Notes: a model not told the origin generated them from the letters alone. Shown: positions 9,348-18,330, counted from the stretch's first letter. The stretch: 64,000 bases of DNA from Algibacter marinivivus (GCF_003143755.1 NZ_QFRI01000001.1:62001-126000), one strand, 5' to 3'. Numbers and translations are program-made.

Positions 9348-10664
9348 TTAATATTTTATCCATTTCATCAATTCTTTATAACTTGGTTTTTTACCATACA
9401 TTAAAATACCTACACGATATATTTTTGAAGCAAACCAAACTGTAGACATAAAAGAACCAACCAATATTAGTAAAGATAACACTTGTTGCCAAATTGGAAC
9501 ACCAAAAGGAATTCGCATTAGCATAACAACAGGCGAAGTTAAAGGTATAAAAGAAAAAACAGTTGAAACCGTTCCATGCGGATCTTCAATAACCGTAAAT
9601 ATACCAATATAAACCGCCAGAATAAGTGGTAGAATTATAGGCAACATAAATTGCTGTGTATCCGTTTCATTATCAACAGCAGCACCAATGGCTGCGTATA
9701 ATGAGCTATATAACAAATAGCCACTAATGAAGAATAAAATAAAGGCAATAATTAAGTTAAATAAGGGCAGGTTTAAAAACGCAGTAAATGCATTTTGAAT
9801 TTGCAAATTCACCTCAGAATTTTCCATGGCTTGCTCCATAATTTGCTGCTGAGGCGTTTGCATCTCACTAATGTCTATTCCTAGAATTATTGAAGTAATC
9901 GTCATTAAAACACCTCCTAAAATAATCCAAATAACTAATTGAGTAATTCCTGCTAATGATGTTCCAATAATTTTACCAAGCATCAATTGTACAGGTTTTA
10001 CAGAAGAAATAATAACCTCAATAATTCTACTAGTTTTTTCTTCAATAACACTACGCATAATCATATTACCATATATAATTATAAACATAAATAATAAATA
10101 CCCAGCTGCACATCCAAAAATGAGCTTAACTACACTATCTACTTTAGACGTTTTTTCACCATCAAAACTCTCTTGACCAATATTGATACTTACTCGGGTA
10201 GCTTTTAGTTTTTCCTCATCAATATTTTCTTTAATTCTATTTTGTAATGTAAGTTCTGATTGAATTTCACTTTCTAAATCTGACATTAAAGTTAAAGAAG
10301 GTGAATCCTCTGAATAAAACGTAAAATTACTAGATGATATTTTTTCTTGAGGTATATTTTTAACATGAAGTAAACCATACCCTTCAGTTTCTTGTACTAA
10401 AGCTATAGCATCTTCAAGCGCCATGTTATTATCAAGAATATTATAAGATGTATGGTCTGTATTTTTAAAAACGTTTTTTACAATTCCAGATTCATCTAAA
10501 ATAGATATAACTCTAATTTTATCATTATTTAATTGTGATAAGTAAGCAACTACAGCTATTAATGTTATAAATATTATAGGGCTTAAAAAAGTCATAATAA
10601 TAAACGACTTGTTTTTTACCTTAGTTAAATATTCACGCTTTATAATAAGTGGTAAATGGTTCAT
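9348..10664 (-). CDS. ABC-2 type transporter permease (NatB-like)
   Basis: The 438-residue membrane protein starts with one helix (SFIIMTFLSPIIFITLIAVVAYLS), then a large extracytoplasmic domain (about residues 45-180), then five or six C-terminal helices, including the conserved VIEEKTSRIIEVIISSVKPVQLMLGKI coupling segment. This is the layout of NatB/YhaP-type exporters. It partners with the ATPase gene immediately upstream (3 bp gap). NatAB-type systems export Na+ or drugs in Bacillus; the substrate here is not known. Confidence 0.88.
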   Translation of the reverse strand: MNHLPLIIKREYLTKVKNKSFIIMTFLSPIIFITLIAVVAYLSQLNNDKIRVISILDESGIVKNVFKNTDHTSYNILDNNMALEDAIALVQETEGYGLLHVKNIPQEKISSSNFTFYSEDSPSLTLMSDLESEIQSELTLQNRIKENIDEEKLKATRVSINIGQESFDGEKTSKVDSVVKLIFGCAAGYLLFMFIIIYGNMIMRSVIEEKTSRIIEVIISSVKPVQLMLGKIIGTSLAGITQLVIWIILGGVLMTITSIILGIDISEMQTPQQQIMEQAMENSEVNLQIQNAFTAFLNLPLFNLIIAFILFFISGYLLYSSLYAAIGAAVDNETDTQQFMLPIILPLILAVYIGIFTVIEDPHGTVSTVFSFIPLTSPVVMLMRIPFGVPIWQQVLSLLILVGSFMSTVWFASKIYRVGILMYGKKPSYKELMKWIKY

Positions 10665-10667
10665 AAA

Positions 10668-11594
10668 TTAATTATTCTTAACGGCTTGAATAAAAATATC
10701 GTTTACACTAGGTATAAGTTCTACAAAATGAGACACCTCTCCCTTACTTGTTAAATAACTTAAAAGTTCATTTGGTTTTTCACCTTGTTTAAGTTTAATA
10801 TTAAGTTTCAATTCGTCTTCTAAAGTTTTAAAATTGGCTTTTGAAATACTAAATCTTTCTGACAAATCTTTTTCTAATATAGATTGATTTTTGGCTCTTA
10901 TACCAACTTCATAAGTATTAATTTTATATTGTCTTTTAACATCAACAAGCTTTCCGTCTAGTATCTTATTAGACTTGTTAATTAGTGCTATATCATCACA
11001 TAACTCCTCAACAGATTCCATTCTATGTGTAGAAAATATAACGGTAGCTCCGTTTTCTCGTAATCGCAAAATTTCATCTTTAATTAAATTTGCATTTATT
11101 GGGTCGAAGCCCGAAAAAGGTTCATCAAAAATCAATAATTTAGGCTCGTGAAGCACAGTAACTACAAATTGGATTTTCTGAGCCATTCCTTTTGAAAGCT
11201 CTTGGATTTTTTTATTCCACCAATCTCCTATTTCCAGACGCTCAAACCAATATTTTAAACGTTTTTTTGCTTCTGTTTTACTTAAACCCTTTAATTGCGC
11301 TAAGTATATAGCCTGCTCTCCTACTTTCATAGATTTATACAAACCTCGTTCTTCAGGCAAGTAACCAATATCCATAACATGATTTTGGTGTAACGGTTCT
11401 CCATCCAAACTTACTGAGCCCGAATCTGGCATAGTTATTTGATTAATAACACGTATAAGCGTTGTTTTTCCTGCACCATTAGGCCCTAGCAAACCAAATA
11501 TACTCCCTCTTGGTATAGTTATAGATACATCATTCAAAGCTTTAAAATCCCCGAAATACTTGGAAACATTATTAACTTCTAGTAAGTTATTCAT
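10668..11594 (-). CDS. ABC transporter ATP-binding protein (NatA-like)
   Basis: The 308-residue ATPase shows Walker A GPNGAGKTT, signature ELSKGMAQK (a degenerate LSGGQ with K-G in place of G-G), Walker B LLIFDEPFSGFDP and the H-loop STHRMES. A C-terminal extension of about 90 residues follows, as in NatA/YhaQ-type exporters. It is the first gene of a minus-strand run with the permease, mscS, the DUF6268 barrel and the sigma-54 regulator, separated by gaps of 1-14 bp. Upstream, hairpins separate it from dnaJ. Confidence 0.9.
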   Translation of the reverse strand: MNNLLEVNNVSKYFGDFKALNDVSITIPRGSIFGLLGPNGAGKTTLIRVINQITMPDSGSVSLDGEPLHQNHVMDIGYLPEERGLYKSMKVGEQAIYLAQLKGLSKTEAKKRLKYWFERLEIGDWWNKKIQELSKGMAQKIQFVVTVLHEPKLLIFDEPFSGFDPINANLIKDEILRLRENGATVIFSTHRMESVEELCDDIALINKSNKILDGKLVDVKRQYKINTYEVGIRAKNQSILEKDLSERFSISKANFKTLEDELKLNIKLKQGEKPNELLSYLTSKGEVSHFVELIPSVNDIFIQAVKNN

Positions 11595-11910
11595 ACTTGA
11601 CTTTTAATTGAATATGATTGGTAAATATATTAAATGTTTAGGCTAGATTATTATTGCGCTCAGTAATAATTTTAATCCCAAAAAGTAAGGTTATTGCTTA
11701 AAAATTTGACTTTAAAAACAAAACCCACCCTTAATAAATTAAGGATGGGAAAAAAATTGCTATGAAAAAGAAAAATTATCACTAAAATAAATTAGTGATA
11801 TTCAAATATAGTTTTTTTTTCAATACTAATAGCAAAACTATTAATTATCTTCACTTTTATGGCAAAAAAAATCTGCTTAAAAAGCAGATTTTTATATACT
11901 ATATCTATGT
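11595..11910. other. Gene-free spacer with three hairpins
   Basis: This 316-bp spacer lies between dnaJ (minus strand, ending at 11911) and the ABC ATPase (starting at 11594). It holds three stem-loops in a row. The first, near 11727-11752, has arms CCCACCCTTAAT and TTAAGGATGGG followed by an A run. The second, near 11777-11800, has arms TATCACTAA and TTAGTGATA. The third is the dnaJ terminator at about 11864-11896. I see no convincing gene in it. Confidence 0.6.
11864..11896 (-). terminator. Terminator of grpE-dnaJ
   Basis: AAAAATCTGCTT and AAGCAGATTTTT form a strong stem with a tiny AAA-rich loop and T-runs on both strands. It sits about 15 bp after the dnaJ stop codon and should end the grpE-dnaJ transcript. 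Confidence 0.8.
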
Positions 11911-13032
11911 TTACGAAAACATATCTTTCACTTTTTCAAAAAAAGATTTATCTGAACTTTCAGGTTTGGGTGAGAAATGCTCATCTTCCTGCATAGATTC
12001 AAAAAACTCTTTTTGTTGTTTATTAAGCGTTTTAGGCGTCCAAACATTAACATGTACCAATAAATCGCCTTTACCATAACCATTTATACTAGGAATCCCT
12101 TTTCCGCGTAATCGCAAAATTTTACCAGACTGCACGCCAGCTTCTACTTTAATACGCACCTTTCCAGTAACGGTATCAATTTCTTTAGAGGTTCCTAAAA
12201 CTGCCTCTGGAAAACTTACATACAAATCATAATGCAAATTATCGCCTTCACGTTGTAAGTTCTCATGTGTTTCTTCTTCAATAACAACTATTAAATCTCC
12301 TGAAATTCCATTACCAGGAGCTTCATTTCCTTTAGCAGAAACTTTAAGTTGCATACCATCAACAACACCTGCAGGTATTTTTATGGAAACTGTTTCTTCA
12401 GCAACTTTTAAACCTTGCGCATCTGCATCATTTGGTTTTTTATCTATAGTTTGTCCTACACCACCGCATACGTTACACGGAGCCGATGTTTGCATTCTTC
12501 CTAGGATAGTATTAGCAATTCGTGTAACTTGCCCAGAACCATTACATGTAGAACATGTTTTATAAGTAGTTCCTGGTGCTTGAACTTTACGTTTTACTTT
12601 TACTTTTTTCTCAATGCCTGTGGCTATTTCTTCCAGAGTAAGCTTAACACGAATACGAAGGTTACTTCCCTTTACTCGACGTTGGCCTCCGCCACCACCA
12701 AAACCAGAGAAACCACCACCAAAACCGCCGCCGCCAAAGATATCACCAAACTGACTGAATATATCATCCATATTCATGCCACCACCGCCAAAACCGCCAC
12801 CGCCGTTTTCAAAGGCTTGATGTCCATATTGGTCATAACGTGCTTTTTTATTGTCGTCGCTTAATATTTCATAAGCTTCAGCAGCTTCTTTAAATTTAGC
12901 TTCTGCTTCTTTATCATCAGGGTTTTTATCAGGATGAAACTCAATAGCTTTCTTTCTGTAAGCCTTTTTTATTTCAGCTGCACTTGCTCCTTTACTGATG
13001 CCTAATATCTCGTAATAATCTCTTTTAGCCAT
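11911..13032 (-). CDS. dnaJ: Chaperone protein DnaJ with only two zinc-finger repeats
   Basis: The 373-residue Hsp40 has a J domain (HPD at residues 33-35), a long Gly/Phe/Met linker (about 76-116), a cysteine-rich region, and C-terminal domains ending in [13 protein letters not shown]. It stimulates DnaK ATPase and hands over unfolded clients. Only two CxxCxGxG motifs are present: CSTCNGSG (C160, C163) and CNVCGGVG (C186, C189). By position they match motifs 2 and 3 of E. coli DnaJ, which form zinc centre II. Motifs 1 and 4 (centre I) are replaced by APGTTYKT and [11 protein letters not shown]. It follows grpE with a 9-bp gap. Confidence 0.95.
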   Translation of the reverse strand: MAKRDYYEILGISKGASAAEIKKAYRKKAIEFHPDKNPDDKEAEAKFKEAAEAYEILSDDNKKARYDQYGHQAFENGGGGFGGGGMNMDDIFSQFGDIFGGGGFGGGFSGFGGGGGQRRVKGSNLRIRVKLTLEEIATGIEKKVKVKRKVQAPGTTYKTCSTCNGSGQVTRIANTILGRMQTSAPCNVCGGVGQTIDKKPNDADAQGLKVAEETVSIKIPAGVVDGMQLKVSAKGNEAPGNGISGDLIVVIEEETHENLQREGDNLHYDLYVSFPEAVLGTSKEIDTVTGKVRIKVEAGVQSGKILRLRGKGIPSINGYGKGDLLVHVNVWTPKTLNKQQKEFFESMQEDEHFSPKPESSDKSFFEKVKDMFS

Positions 13033-13041
13033 ATCTTAGAT

Positions 13042-13590
13042 TTATTGACCTATAACTACTTTTGGGAAACGAATTATTTTTTCGCCCAAAACATATCCTT
13101 TTTCAACAATATCGATGATTTTTCCTTTCATATCATCACTTGGAGCAGGAATTTGAGTAATAGCTTCATGATTATCCGCATTAAAAACATCACCTTTATC
13201 TACTTCCATAGGCTTTAGTCCTTTTTGCTCTAAAGTTTTTATTAATTTCTGATAAATCAATAAAACGCCTTTACGTAACTCTTCAGCTTCTTTATCTTCT
13301 TCAATATGCAATAAGGCACGCTCAAAATCATCTAAAACTGGCAATAATGTTTTCATAACATCTTCACTAGCTGTTGAGAATAATTCTATACGTTCTTTAG
13401 CTGTACGTCTTTTATAATTTTCAAACTCTGCAAACAAGCGCAAAAACTTATCTTTTTCTTGCTTTAACTCCCCTTCAAGTTTTTCCTCTTTAGTTTGCTC
13501 TTCTTCAACTTGCTCCTCAACCTCAACAGTTTCTGCTTGAGTTGATTCTACTTGTTCGTTTTCTATATCGTTCTTATCTTTTTTACTCAT
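13042..13590 (-). CDS. grpE: Nucleotide exchange factor GrpE
   Basis: The 182-residue protein has an acidic, glutamate-rich N-terminus (residues 1-40), a long coiled-coil helix (EKLEGELKQEKDKFLRLFAEFENYKRRT), and the C-terminal beta domain with the family signature HEAITQIPAPSDDMKGKIIDIVEKGY, ending EKIIRFPKVVIGQ. It releases ADP from DnaK and dimerises through the coiled coil. It is the first gene of the grpE-dnaJ operon. dnaK is not in this window. Confidence 0.95.
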   Translation of the reverse strand: MSKKDKNDIENEQVESTQAETVEVEEQVEEEQTKEEKLEGELKQEKDKFLRLFAEFENYKRRTAKERIELFSTASEDVMKTLLPVLDDFERALLHIEEDKEAEELRKGVLLIYQKLIKTLEQKGLKPMEVDKGDVFNADNHEAITQIPAPSDDMKGKIIDIVEKGYVLGEKIIRFPKVVIGQ

Positions 13591-13761
13591 GGTAAATCCA
13601 ATTTATTTCAATCTTAAATTTAGTTGGCAAAAGTACTGCCAATATTATAAAAATGTCATAATGTCATTAAAATAATTTTAATTTTTTTTTTGATAGCTAA
13701 TGCCTAATTTTACGACACAAGTATTTAAATAATTTTAATTACAAACACTAAAACATTTAAA

Positions 13762-14415
13762 ATGAAAAAGAATTTTTTGAAAATTTTATTTATTACAGCA
13801 TTAACGGTTTCTTTTACAAGTTGCAAAGACAAAGCAAAAGAGGCTGAAACTACTGCTGCTGAAGCTGTTGAAGAAACAGTAAACTCTGAAAGTTTTGTTG
13901 TAAAAACTGATGCATCAACTATAGAATGGAAAGGTTTTAAGCCAACAGGATCTCATAACGGAACCATTGCTATTGACAGCGGTGTTTTAGATATTGCTAA
14001 TGGAAACGTTGTTGGGGGTTCTTTCATTATTGATATGAAGTCTATTACTGTTACTGATATTCCTGCTGAAGAAAAAGGAAATGCAAAACTTAAAGGGCAT
14101 TTATCTAGTCCAGACTTTTTTGATGTTGAAAAATACCCGAATGCAGGTTTTACAATTACAGGTTTAGAAAACGTTGAAGGTAAAATGATGCTTTCAGGAA
14201 ACTTATCGCTTAAAGACGCTAAGAATAACGTTACATTTCCTGTAACTGTTAGCAACGAAAATGGTGTTGTTACGCTTACTAGCGAAACCTTTACTATTGA
14301 TAGAACAAAGTGGAATGTACAATATGGTTCTAAATCTATATTTGATAATTTAGGTGATAAATTCATTAATGATGATATGGAATTAAAAGTTATGGTTAAG
14401 GCAGCTAAGTCTTAA
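13762..14415 (+). CDS. YceI-family lipoprotein
   Basis: The 217-residue protein has a lipoprotein signal (ALTVSFTSC, lipobox cysteine at about residue 21) and a YceI/lipocalin-like barrel from about residue 45: STIEWKGFKPTGSHNGTIAIDSGVLDI, FIIDMKSITVTDI, KLKGHLSSPDFFDVEKYPNAGFTIT. YceI proteins bind isoprenoid-like amphiphiles in the periplasm; the ligand here is unknown. Alanine- and glutamate-rich residues 24-40 form a linker. It is monocistronic, has its own terminator, and is divergent from grpE. Confidence 0.88.
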   Translation: MKKNFLKILFITALTVSFTSCKDKAKEAETTAAEAVEETVNSESFVVKTDASTIEWKGFKPTGSHNGTIAIDSGVLDIANGNVVGGSFIIDMKSITVTDIPAEEKGNAKLKGHLSSPDFFDVEKYPNAGFTITGLENVEGKMMLSGNLSLKDAKNNVTFPVTVSNENGVVTLTSETFTIDRTKWNVQYGSKSIFDNLGDKFINDDMELKVMVKAAKS

Positions 14416-14438
14416 CTTATAAAACTATTATATTTTAA

Positions 14439-14473
14439 AAGCCATCTTGTGAAAACAAGGTAGCTTTTTTGTT
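14439..14473 (+). terminator. Terminator of the YceI gene
   Basis: AAAGCCATCTTGT and ACAAGGTAGCTTTTTT pair around a GAAA loop about 25 bp after the stop codon, followed by a T-run. One internal mismatch is present. Confidence 0.75.
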
Positions 14474-14509
14474 TTTTGTGAAGTTTGATTTTGTAAAAAT
14501 TTTCAGCCA

Positions 14510-14577
14510 CCTTCGTTTAACGTCGGATATAAGTCATTAAAACGACGCATATCCGTAAAAACATTAAACGAACCTCC
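14510..14577. repeat. Repeat family B, copy 1 (complete hairpin)
   Basis: The element runs from CTTCGTTTAACGTCGGATAT to ATATCCG and ACATTAAACGAACCTCCC. Outer ends TTCGTTTAACGT and ACATTAAACGAA are near-perfect inverted repeats, and GGATAT/ATATCC form an inner pair, so the unit folds into one imperfect hairpin. It fills the gap between the convergent YceI and epimerase genes and ends only a few bases from the epimerase stop codon. The first 50 bases are identical to copy 2 near 32.9 kb. Confidence 0.8.
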
Positions 14578-14582
14578 CAAAA

Positions 14583-15488
14583 TCACTCCAACAAATCCTC
14601 TAAAGCAGGTTCCAAATAATTATACTCAAAATGGAATCCTTTGTTTTCAATTTTTTTGGAACTTACACGCTGGCTTTCAAATAACAAAATATGCATTTCT
14701 CCTAAAACAAGTTTCATGAAAAACTTAGGAATATTTGGCATAAATAATGGTTTTTTTAATTTGCTAGCAGCCACTTTTGTTAGCTCTTGATTGCTAACTG
14801 GATTTGGTGCTACACCATTATAAACTCCTTCTATATTTTTTTCTAAAACGTAAAGAAACATATTTGCCAAATCTTGAATATGTATCCATGATTGCCATTG
14901 CTTACCGCTACCAAAAGCGGCTCCAAACCCGAACTTAATAGGTTTTACAATTTCTGCTAACGCGCCGCCTTTATTTGATAATACCAGACCAATTCTGATT
15001 TTTGAAACAGTGATATTTAATTTTGAAAACTCATCTACAGCTTGTTCCCAAACGGAAACCACTTGCCCTAAAAAAGATGAACTAACTTCGTTATGAGTTT
15101 GATCGTAATAATTGGTTAATGAATCTGGATAAATACCAATAGCACTTGCTGAAACAACCTGCTTTACTTGATGTTTTATTTCTTTAAGACTATTAATTAA
15201 TAAAGTTGTAGTTAAAGTTCTGCTAGAAATAATTTCTTTTTTATAGCTAGCCGTCCAACGTTTTGAAACTGTTGCGCCTGCTAAATGTATAATGGCATCA
15301 ACACCTTTAAAACAATCTGTATCAATTTTGTTTGCTCTTGGGTTCCAATAAAACCCTTTATAATTTTCGGCTTGAGATATTTTAGATTTACTTGTTGTTA
15401 AGTAACTTACCTGAATATCTTTTTCATGACAGCGCTTTACAATCTCCTGTCCTATTAATCCGGTTGCTCCTGTTATTAAAACACGCAT
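14583..15488 (-). CDS. TIGR01777 (SDR39U1) family NAD-dependent epimerase
   Basis: The 301-residue extended short-chain dehydrogenase starts with the nucleotide-binding motif VLITGATGLIGQEIVKRC. It has VDAIIHLAGATVSKRW and SWIHIQDLANMFLYVLE, both diagnostic of the TIGR01777/SDR39U1 group, and a C-terminal DUF1731-like segment. VSASAIGIYPD replaces the usual Ser-Tyr-Lys arrangement around the active tyrosine. The substrate of this family is not established. It stands alone. Confidence 0.88.
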   Translation of the reverse strand: MRVLITGATGLIGQEIVKRCHEKDIQVSYLTTSKSKISQAENYKGFYWNPRANKIDTDCFKGVDAIIHLAGATVSKRWTASYKKEIISSRTLTTTLLINSLKEIKHQVKQVVSASAIGIYPDSLTNYYDQTHNEVSSSFLGQVVSVWEQAVDEFSKLNITVSKIRIGLVLSNKGGALAEIVKPIKFGFGAAFGSGKQWQSWIHIQDLANMFLYVLEKNIEGVYNGVAPNPVSNQELTKVAASKLKKPLFMPNIPKFFMKLVLGEMHILLFESQRVSSKKIENKGFHFEYNYLEPALEDLLE

Positions 15489-15725
15489 TTTCTTTTTTTT
15501 ATAAAGTTACAAAATGGGTATTGGGTTTACTAAGTATTTATATTAGGTTTAACATGTTCTAGGAAAAGAGGGATAAGGCAAAAGTTAAAAGAGACTTCAA
15601 AAATTAAATTGTGCTAAGGAACTCAGATATAAAAAAAATCCCTTTTAGTGTAAACCGAGACTAAAGACTTATTTAGTTGCTCGTAGCATTTAACTCCAAT
15701 AATTATTTAATTGAGTCGTTGAATG

Positions 15726-16415
15726 TTACGCTTCTTTGCAAGCGCGTAACATTTCTCGTTTTCCTGGAGGCCCAGGAAGCCTTTCTACTGTAAACCCAAC
15801 AGATTGCATTGCTCTACGTACGCTTCCTTTTGCTGAATAGGTTACTAATACACCTTTAGGCTTTAATGCTTTATACATGATTTTAAAGATGGTTTCTGTC
15901 CATAATTCGGGTTGTACTCTGGCTCCAAAAGCATCAAAATAAATAATATTGTGGGCTACAGAATCGTTAATTTCTGAAAAAAATTGTTTTAGTTTCTTTA
16001 ATTTGAAATGGCTTGTTATTTTGTGTTCTACTTCCCATGTTGTATCATGAAGTTGTTTGAAAATTGAATGTCTGTTTTCTTCTTTCAATGCTTCCACATA
16101 ATTAAGTGCATTAATTTCTTCTTTTGAAACTGGGTAGGCTTCAACGCCATTATAATTAATATTAAGTTTTAGTTTTTCTGATTCCAGAAATGTGATAAAG
16201 GCATTTAATCCTGTACCAAAGCCTATTTCTAAGATGGAAATATTATTTTGAGATTCTTCACTTTGTTCGGAATGGCAAAAATAATGCAAACCGTGTTTTA
16301 TAAATACATGATAGGCTTCTTGTATGGCACCGTGTTTGGAATGGTATTGCTCGTTCCATTCTGGTATTTGAATAGTTGTTGAGCCATCTGCAGTTACGAT
16401 TATTTCGCGTTTCAT
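15726..16415 (-). CDS. mnmD: MnmD tRNA U34 methyltransferase with repeat-derived insertion
   Basis: The 229-residue protein corresponds to the stand-alone methyltransferase half of MnmC. It would methylate 5-aminomethyl-(2-thio)uridine at the tRNA wobble position using SAM. Family features are EWNEQYHSKHGAIQEAYHVFIKHGL at the N-terminus, the SAM loop ILEIGFGTGLNAF (about residues 61-73), YFDAFGARVQPELW, and VTYSAKGSVRRAMQSVGFTVERLPGPPGKREMLRA at the end. Residues 47-56 (CHSEQSEESQ) do not belong to the family: they are the translation of a common Bacteroidota repeat inserted in frame just before the SAM-binding strand. Function is probably kept. Confidence 0.9.
   Translation of the reverse strand: MKREIIVTADGSTTIQIPEWNEQYHSKHGAIQEAYHVFIKHGLHYFCHSEQSEESQNNISILEIGFGTGLNAFITFLESEKLKLNINYNGVEAYPVSKEEINALNYVEALKEENRHSIFKQLHDTTWEVEHKITSHFKLKKLKQFFSEINDSVAHNIIYFDAFGARVQPELWTETIFKIMYKALKPKGVLVTYSAKGSVRRAMQSVGFTVERLPGPPGKREMLRACKEA
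16247..16276 (-). repeat. Short dispersed repeat inserted inside mnmD
   Basis: On the minus strand this reads CATTCCGAACAAAGTGAAGA then ATCTCA. It closely matches the repeat CATTCCGAACGAAGTGAGGA that I know from many Bacteroidota genomes. It adds about ten residues in frame, immediately before the SAM-binding motif, without a stop codon. Confidence 0.65.
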
Positions 16416-16451
16416 GTTTTATTGATTAGAGTTAAAACTTTGTTAGCCTTT

Positions 16452-16601
16452 GCGTTAGGGATTGAAACGGCATCCTTTTTTTAAAATATAAGTTTGAATT
16501 TGATTATAAACGAATAGTTTACAAATTGTTACGGTCGTTTCTTCCTCACAATGACGTAAAAAAAAGATATAGTGGAAAGCCCGACCCTTGTGGTAACGCC
16601 C
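16452..16601 (-). repeat. Repeat family A, copy 2
   Basis: On the minus strand the element reads from GGGCGTTACCACAAGGGTCG to ATGCCGTTTCAATCCCTAAC and GC. The ends GCGTTA/TAACGC are inverted. A T- and A-rich interior of about 80 bp includes CGTCATTGTGAGGA, part of another dispersed repeat. It starts about 26 bp after the stop of the DUF4920 gene, in the same orientation as the gene, and lies upstream of mnmD. Confidence 0.8.
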
Positions 16602-16627
16602 AAATTATTTAAAAAAATGTGATTGTA

Positions 16628-17131
16628 TTATTGTACCACCAGTACACCATCTGCCTCGAAAGAATAGGTGCGTTTTGGCTCGATAATTTTTGCAATTTCC
16701 TCAGCTGATTTACCTGCATCCTCAGCATAATGACGCTGCTCATCAACAGATACTTCCTTTACAAAAGCTTTACCATTTATAATAACCTCTTTACCTGTGA
16801 TGTCTTTTGGTACAAAGAATCCGTAGTCTTTAAATTTAACCATAACCTCGTTACCATCATCAAGATCTAAACGCATCCAACAGCCTTTAGCTTGACAAAC
16901 ATTGTTAACTTTAGCAACCATTTTTGAATCTATACTATCTCCAGTTTTCATGGTTTTATAATGCGATGCCATAGATTTGGCCGCAATAGCATCTGAAGCA
17001 ACAATTTCTTTACCGAAAGACGCATATTCTATTTTTTCAACTTTAACTTGATTTTGTGGTTCTTCTTGACTTTTGTTTTTGCAAGAATTTAACATTAAAA
17101 CGCATATTATTGCTAAGGTTACTAACTTCAT
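16628..17131 (-). CDS. DUF4920 lipoprotein
   Basis: The 167-residue protein has a lipoprotein signal (TLAIICVLMLNSC, cysteine at about residue 17) and then the DUF4920 domain, recognisable by EYASFGKEIVASDAIAAKSM, VNNVCQAKGCWMRLDLDDGNEVMVKFKDYGFFVPKDITG and the C-terminal YSFEADGVLVV. The two cysteines in VCQAKGCWM are a family hallmark and could bind a metal or form a disulfide. The function is unknown. It sits between ilvE (divergent) and mnmD; I recall this neighbourhood from other Flavobacteriaceae. Confidence 0.85.
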   Translation of the reverse strand: MKLVTLAIICVLMLNSCKNKSQEEPQNQVKVEKIEYASFGKEIVASDAIAAKSMASHYKTMKTGDSIDSKMVAKVNNVCQAKGCWMRLDLDDGNEVMVKFKDYGFFVPKDITGKEVIINGKAFVKEVSVDEQRHYAEDAGKSAEEIAKIIEPKRTYSFEADGVLVVQ

Positions 17132-17196
17132 AATGTAAATATTTCAATTTTAATCGATTTATGTAAATATACCGCTTTTTTAAAAACGTTTTTAAC

Positions 17197-17204
17197 TAAA
17201 TTTG
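17197..17204 (+). promoter_or_regulatory. -7 promoter box of ilvE
   Basis: TAAATTTG fits the Bacteroidota -7 consensus TAnnTTTG and lies 22 bp upstream of the ilvE ATG, implying a very short 5' leader. Confidence 0.5.
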
Positions 17205-17225
17205 TATCATTAAATAACAAGACTT

Positions 17226-18293
17226 ATGAATGCTATAATCAACGATATAGAGATTGTAAAGGCTAAAACCTCGAAAATCAACGACGTAGATTTTGATAAT
17301 TTGAAATTCGGACATGTGTTCTCTGATCACATGTTAGAATGTAACTTTAAAGATGGTAAATGGCAAGCACCAAAAGTGATTCCTTACCAACCTATAGTTT
17401 TGGAACCTTCTGCAAAAATTTTCCACTACGGGCAATCTATTTTTGAAGGTATGAAGGCATATAAGGATGTTGATGAAAATGTCTGGTTATTTCGTCCGTT
17501 AGATAATTTTAAGCGTTTGAATATTTCAGCTAAACGTTTGGCAATTCCTGAGCTTCCTGAAAATTATTTTATGGATGGCTTAAAGGCTCTATTAGAAATT
17601 GATAAAGATTGGATTCCTAATAATGATGGTAGTTCTTTATACATAAGACCATTTGTATTTGCATCTGGACAAGGGTTTCATGCATCTCCTGCAGATGAGT
17701 ATAAATTTATTATTTGTACTGCCCCTTCTGGAGCTTATTTTGCTGGAGAAGTAAGAGTTTTAATAGAGGAAAAGTATTCGCGTTCTGCTAATGGAGGTGT
17801 TGGTTTTGCAAAAGCTGGTGGTAATTATGCTGGTCAGTTTTACCCAACGCAATTAGCTATTGAAAAAGGATACCAACAGGTAATTTGGACTGACGATAAT
17901 ACACACGAGTATATTGAAGAAGCTGGTGCGATGAATATTTTTGTCCGTATTAATGATACATTAATTACAGGACCAACAAGTGATAGAATCCTTGATGGGA
18001 TAACGCGTAAAAGTATTATAGAACTTGCAAAAGCTGAAGGTATTAATGTTGAAGTTAGAAAGATAACTGTTAGCGAGGTTGTTGAGGCTGCCAAAAATGG
18101 CTCTTTAAAAGAAATGTTTGGAGCAGGAACTGCTGCTGTAATTTCTCCTATTGCAGGGTTTGGTTTTAAAGATGCTGATTATGAATTACCAAAACTTAAT
18201 GATACTTACGCTAGCTTTTTGAAAAAGCGTATTACTGATATACAAACTAATAAAGCTGAAGACCCATTTGGATGGCGTTATGCAGTTAAATAA
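17226..18293 (+). CDS. ilvE: Branched-chain amino acid aminotransferase
   Basis: This 355-residue PLP enzyme of fold type IV catalyses the last step of leucine, isoleucine and valine synthesis and the first step of their breakdown. Visible features are ILEPSAKIFHYGQSIFEGMKAYK-like substrate-side residues, SSLYIRPFVFASGQGFHASPADEYKF, the PLP lysine in GFAKAGGNYAGQFYPTQLA, IEEAGAMNIFV and the C-terminal EMFGAGTAAVISPI. The length and these motifs match the large BCAT-II-type group rather than the 310-residue E. coli type. It is monocistronic with its own promoter and terminator. Confidence 0.95.
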   Translation: MNAIINDIEIVKAKTSKINDVDFDNLKFGHVFSDHMLECNFKDGKWQAPKVIPYQPIVLEPSAKIFHYGQSIFEGMKAYKDVDENVWLFRPLDNFKRLNISAKRLAIPELPENYFMDGLKALLEIDKDWIPNNDGSSLYIRPFVFASGQGFHASPADEYKFIICTAPSGAYFAGEVRVLIEEKYSRSANGGVGFAKAGGNYAGQFYPTQLAIEKGYQQVIWTDDNTHEYIEEAGAMNIFVRINDTLITGPTSDRILDGITRKSIIELAKAEGINVEVRKITVSEVVEAAKNGSLKEMFGAGTAAVISPIAGFGFKDADYELPKLNDTYASFLKKRITDIQTNKAEDPFGWRYAVK

Positions 18294-18299
18294 TTTGAT

Positions 18300-18330
18300 A
18301 AAAAAAGCAGCCAAATGGCTGCTTTTTTTA
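18300..18330. terminator. Bidirectional terminator between ilvE and the MazG-like gene
   Basis: AAAAAAGCAGCC and GGCTGCTTTTTTT form a perfect stem around AAAT, with A- and T-runs on both sides, between two convergent genes. Confidence 0.88.

Noticed and set aside
11795-12079. Open frame opposite the dnaJ 3' end
   Set aside because: It is antisense to the conserved end of dnaJ and to its terminator and has low-complexity, unlikely protein composition.
12529-12864. Open frame opposite the Gly/Phe region of dnaJ
   Set aside because: Its Thr/Ala-rich product is the mirror of GGN/GGC glycine codons on the other strand, not a gene.
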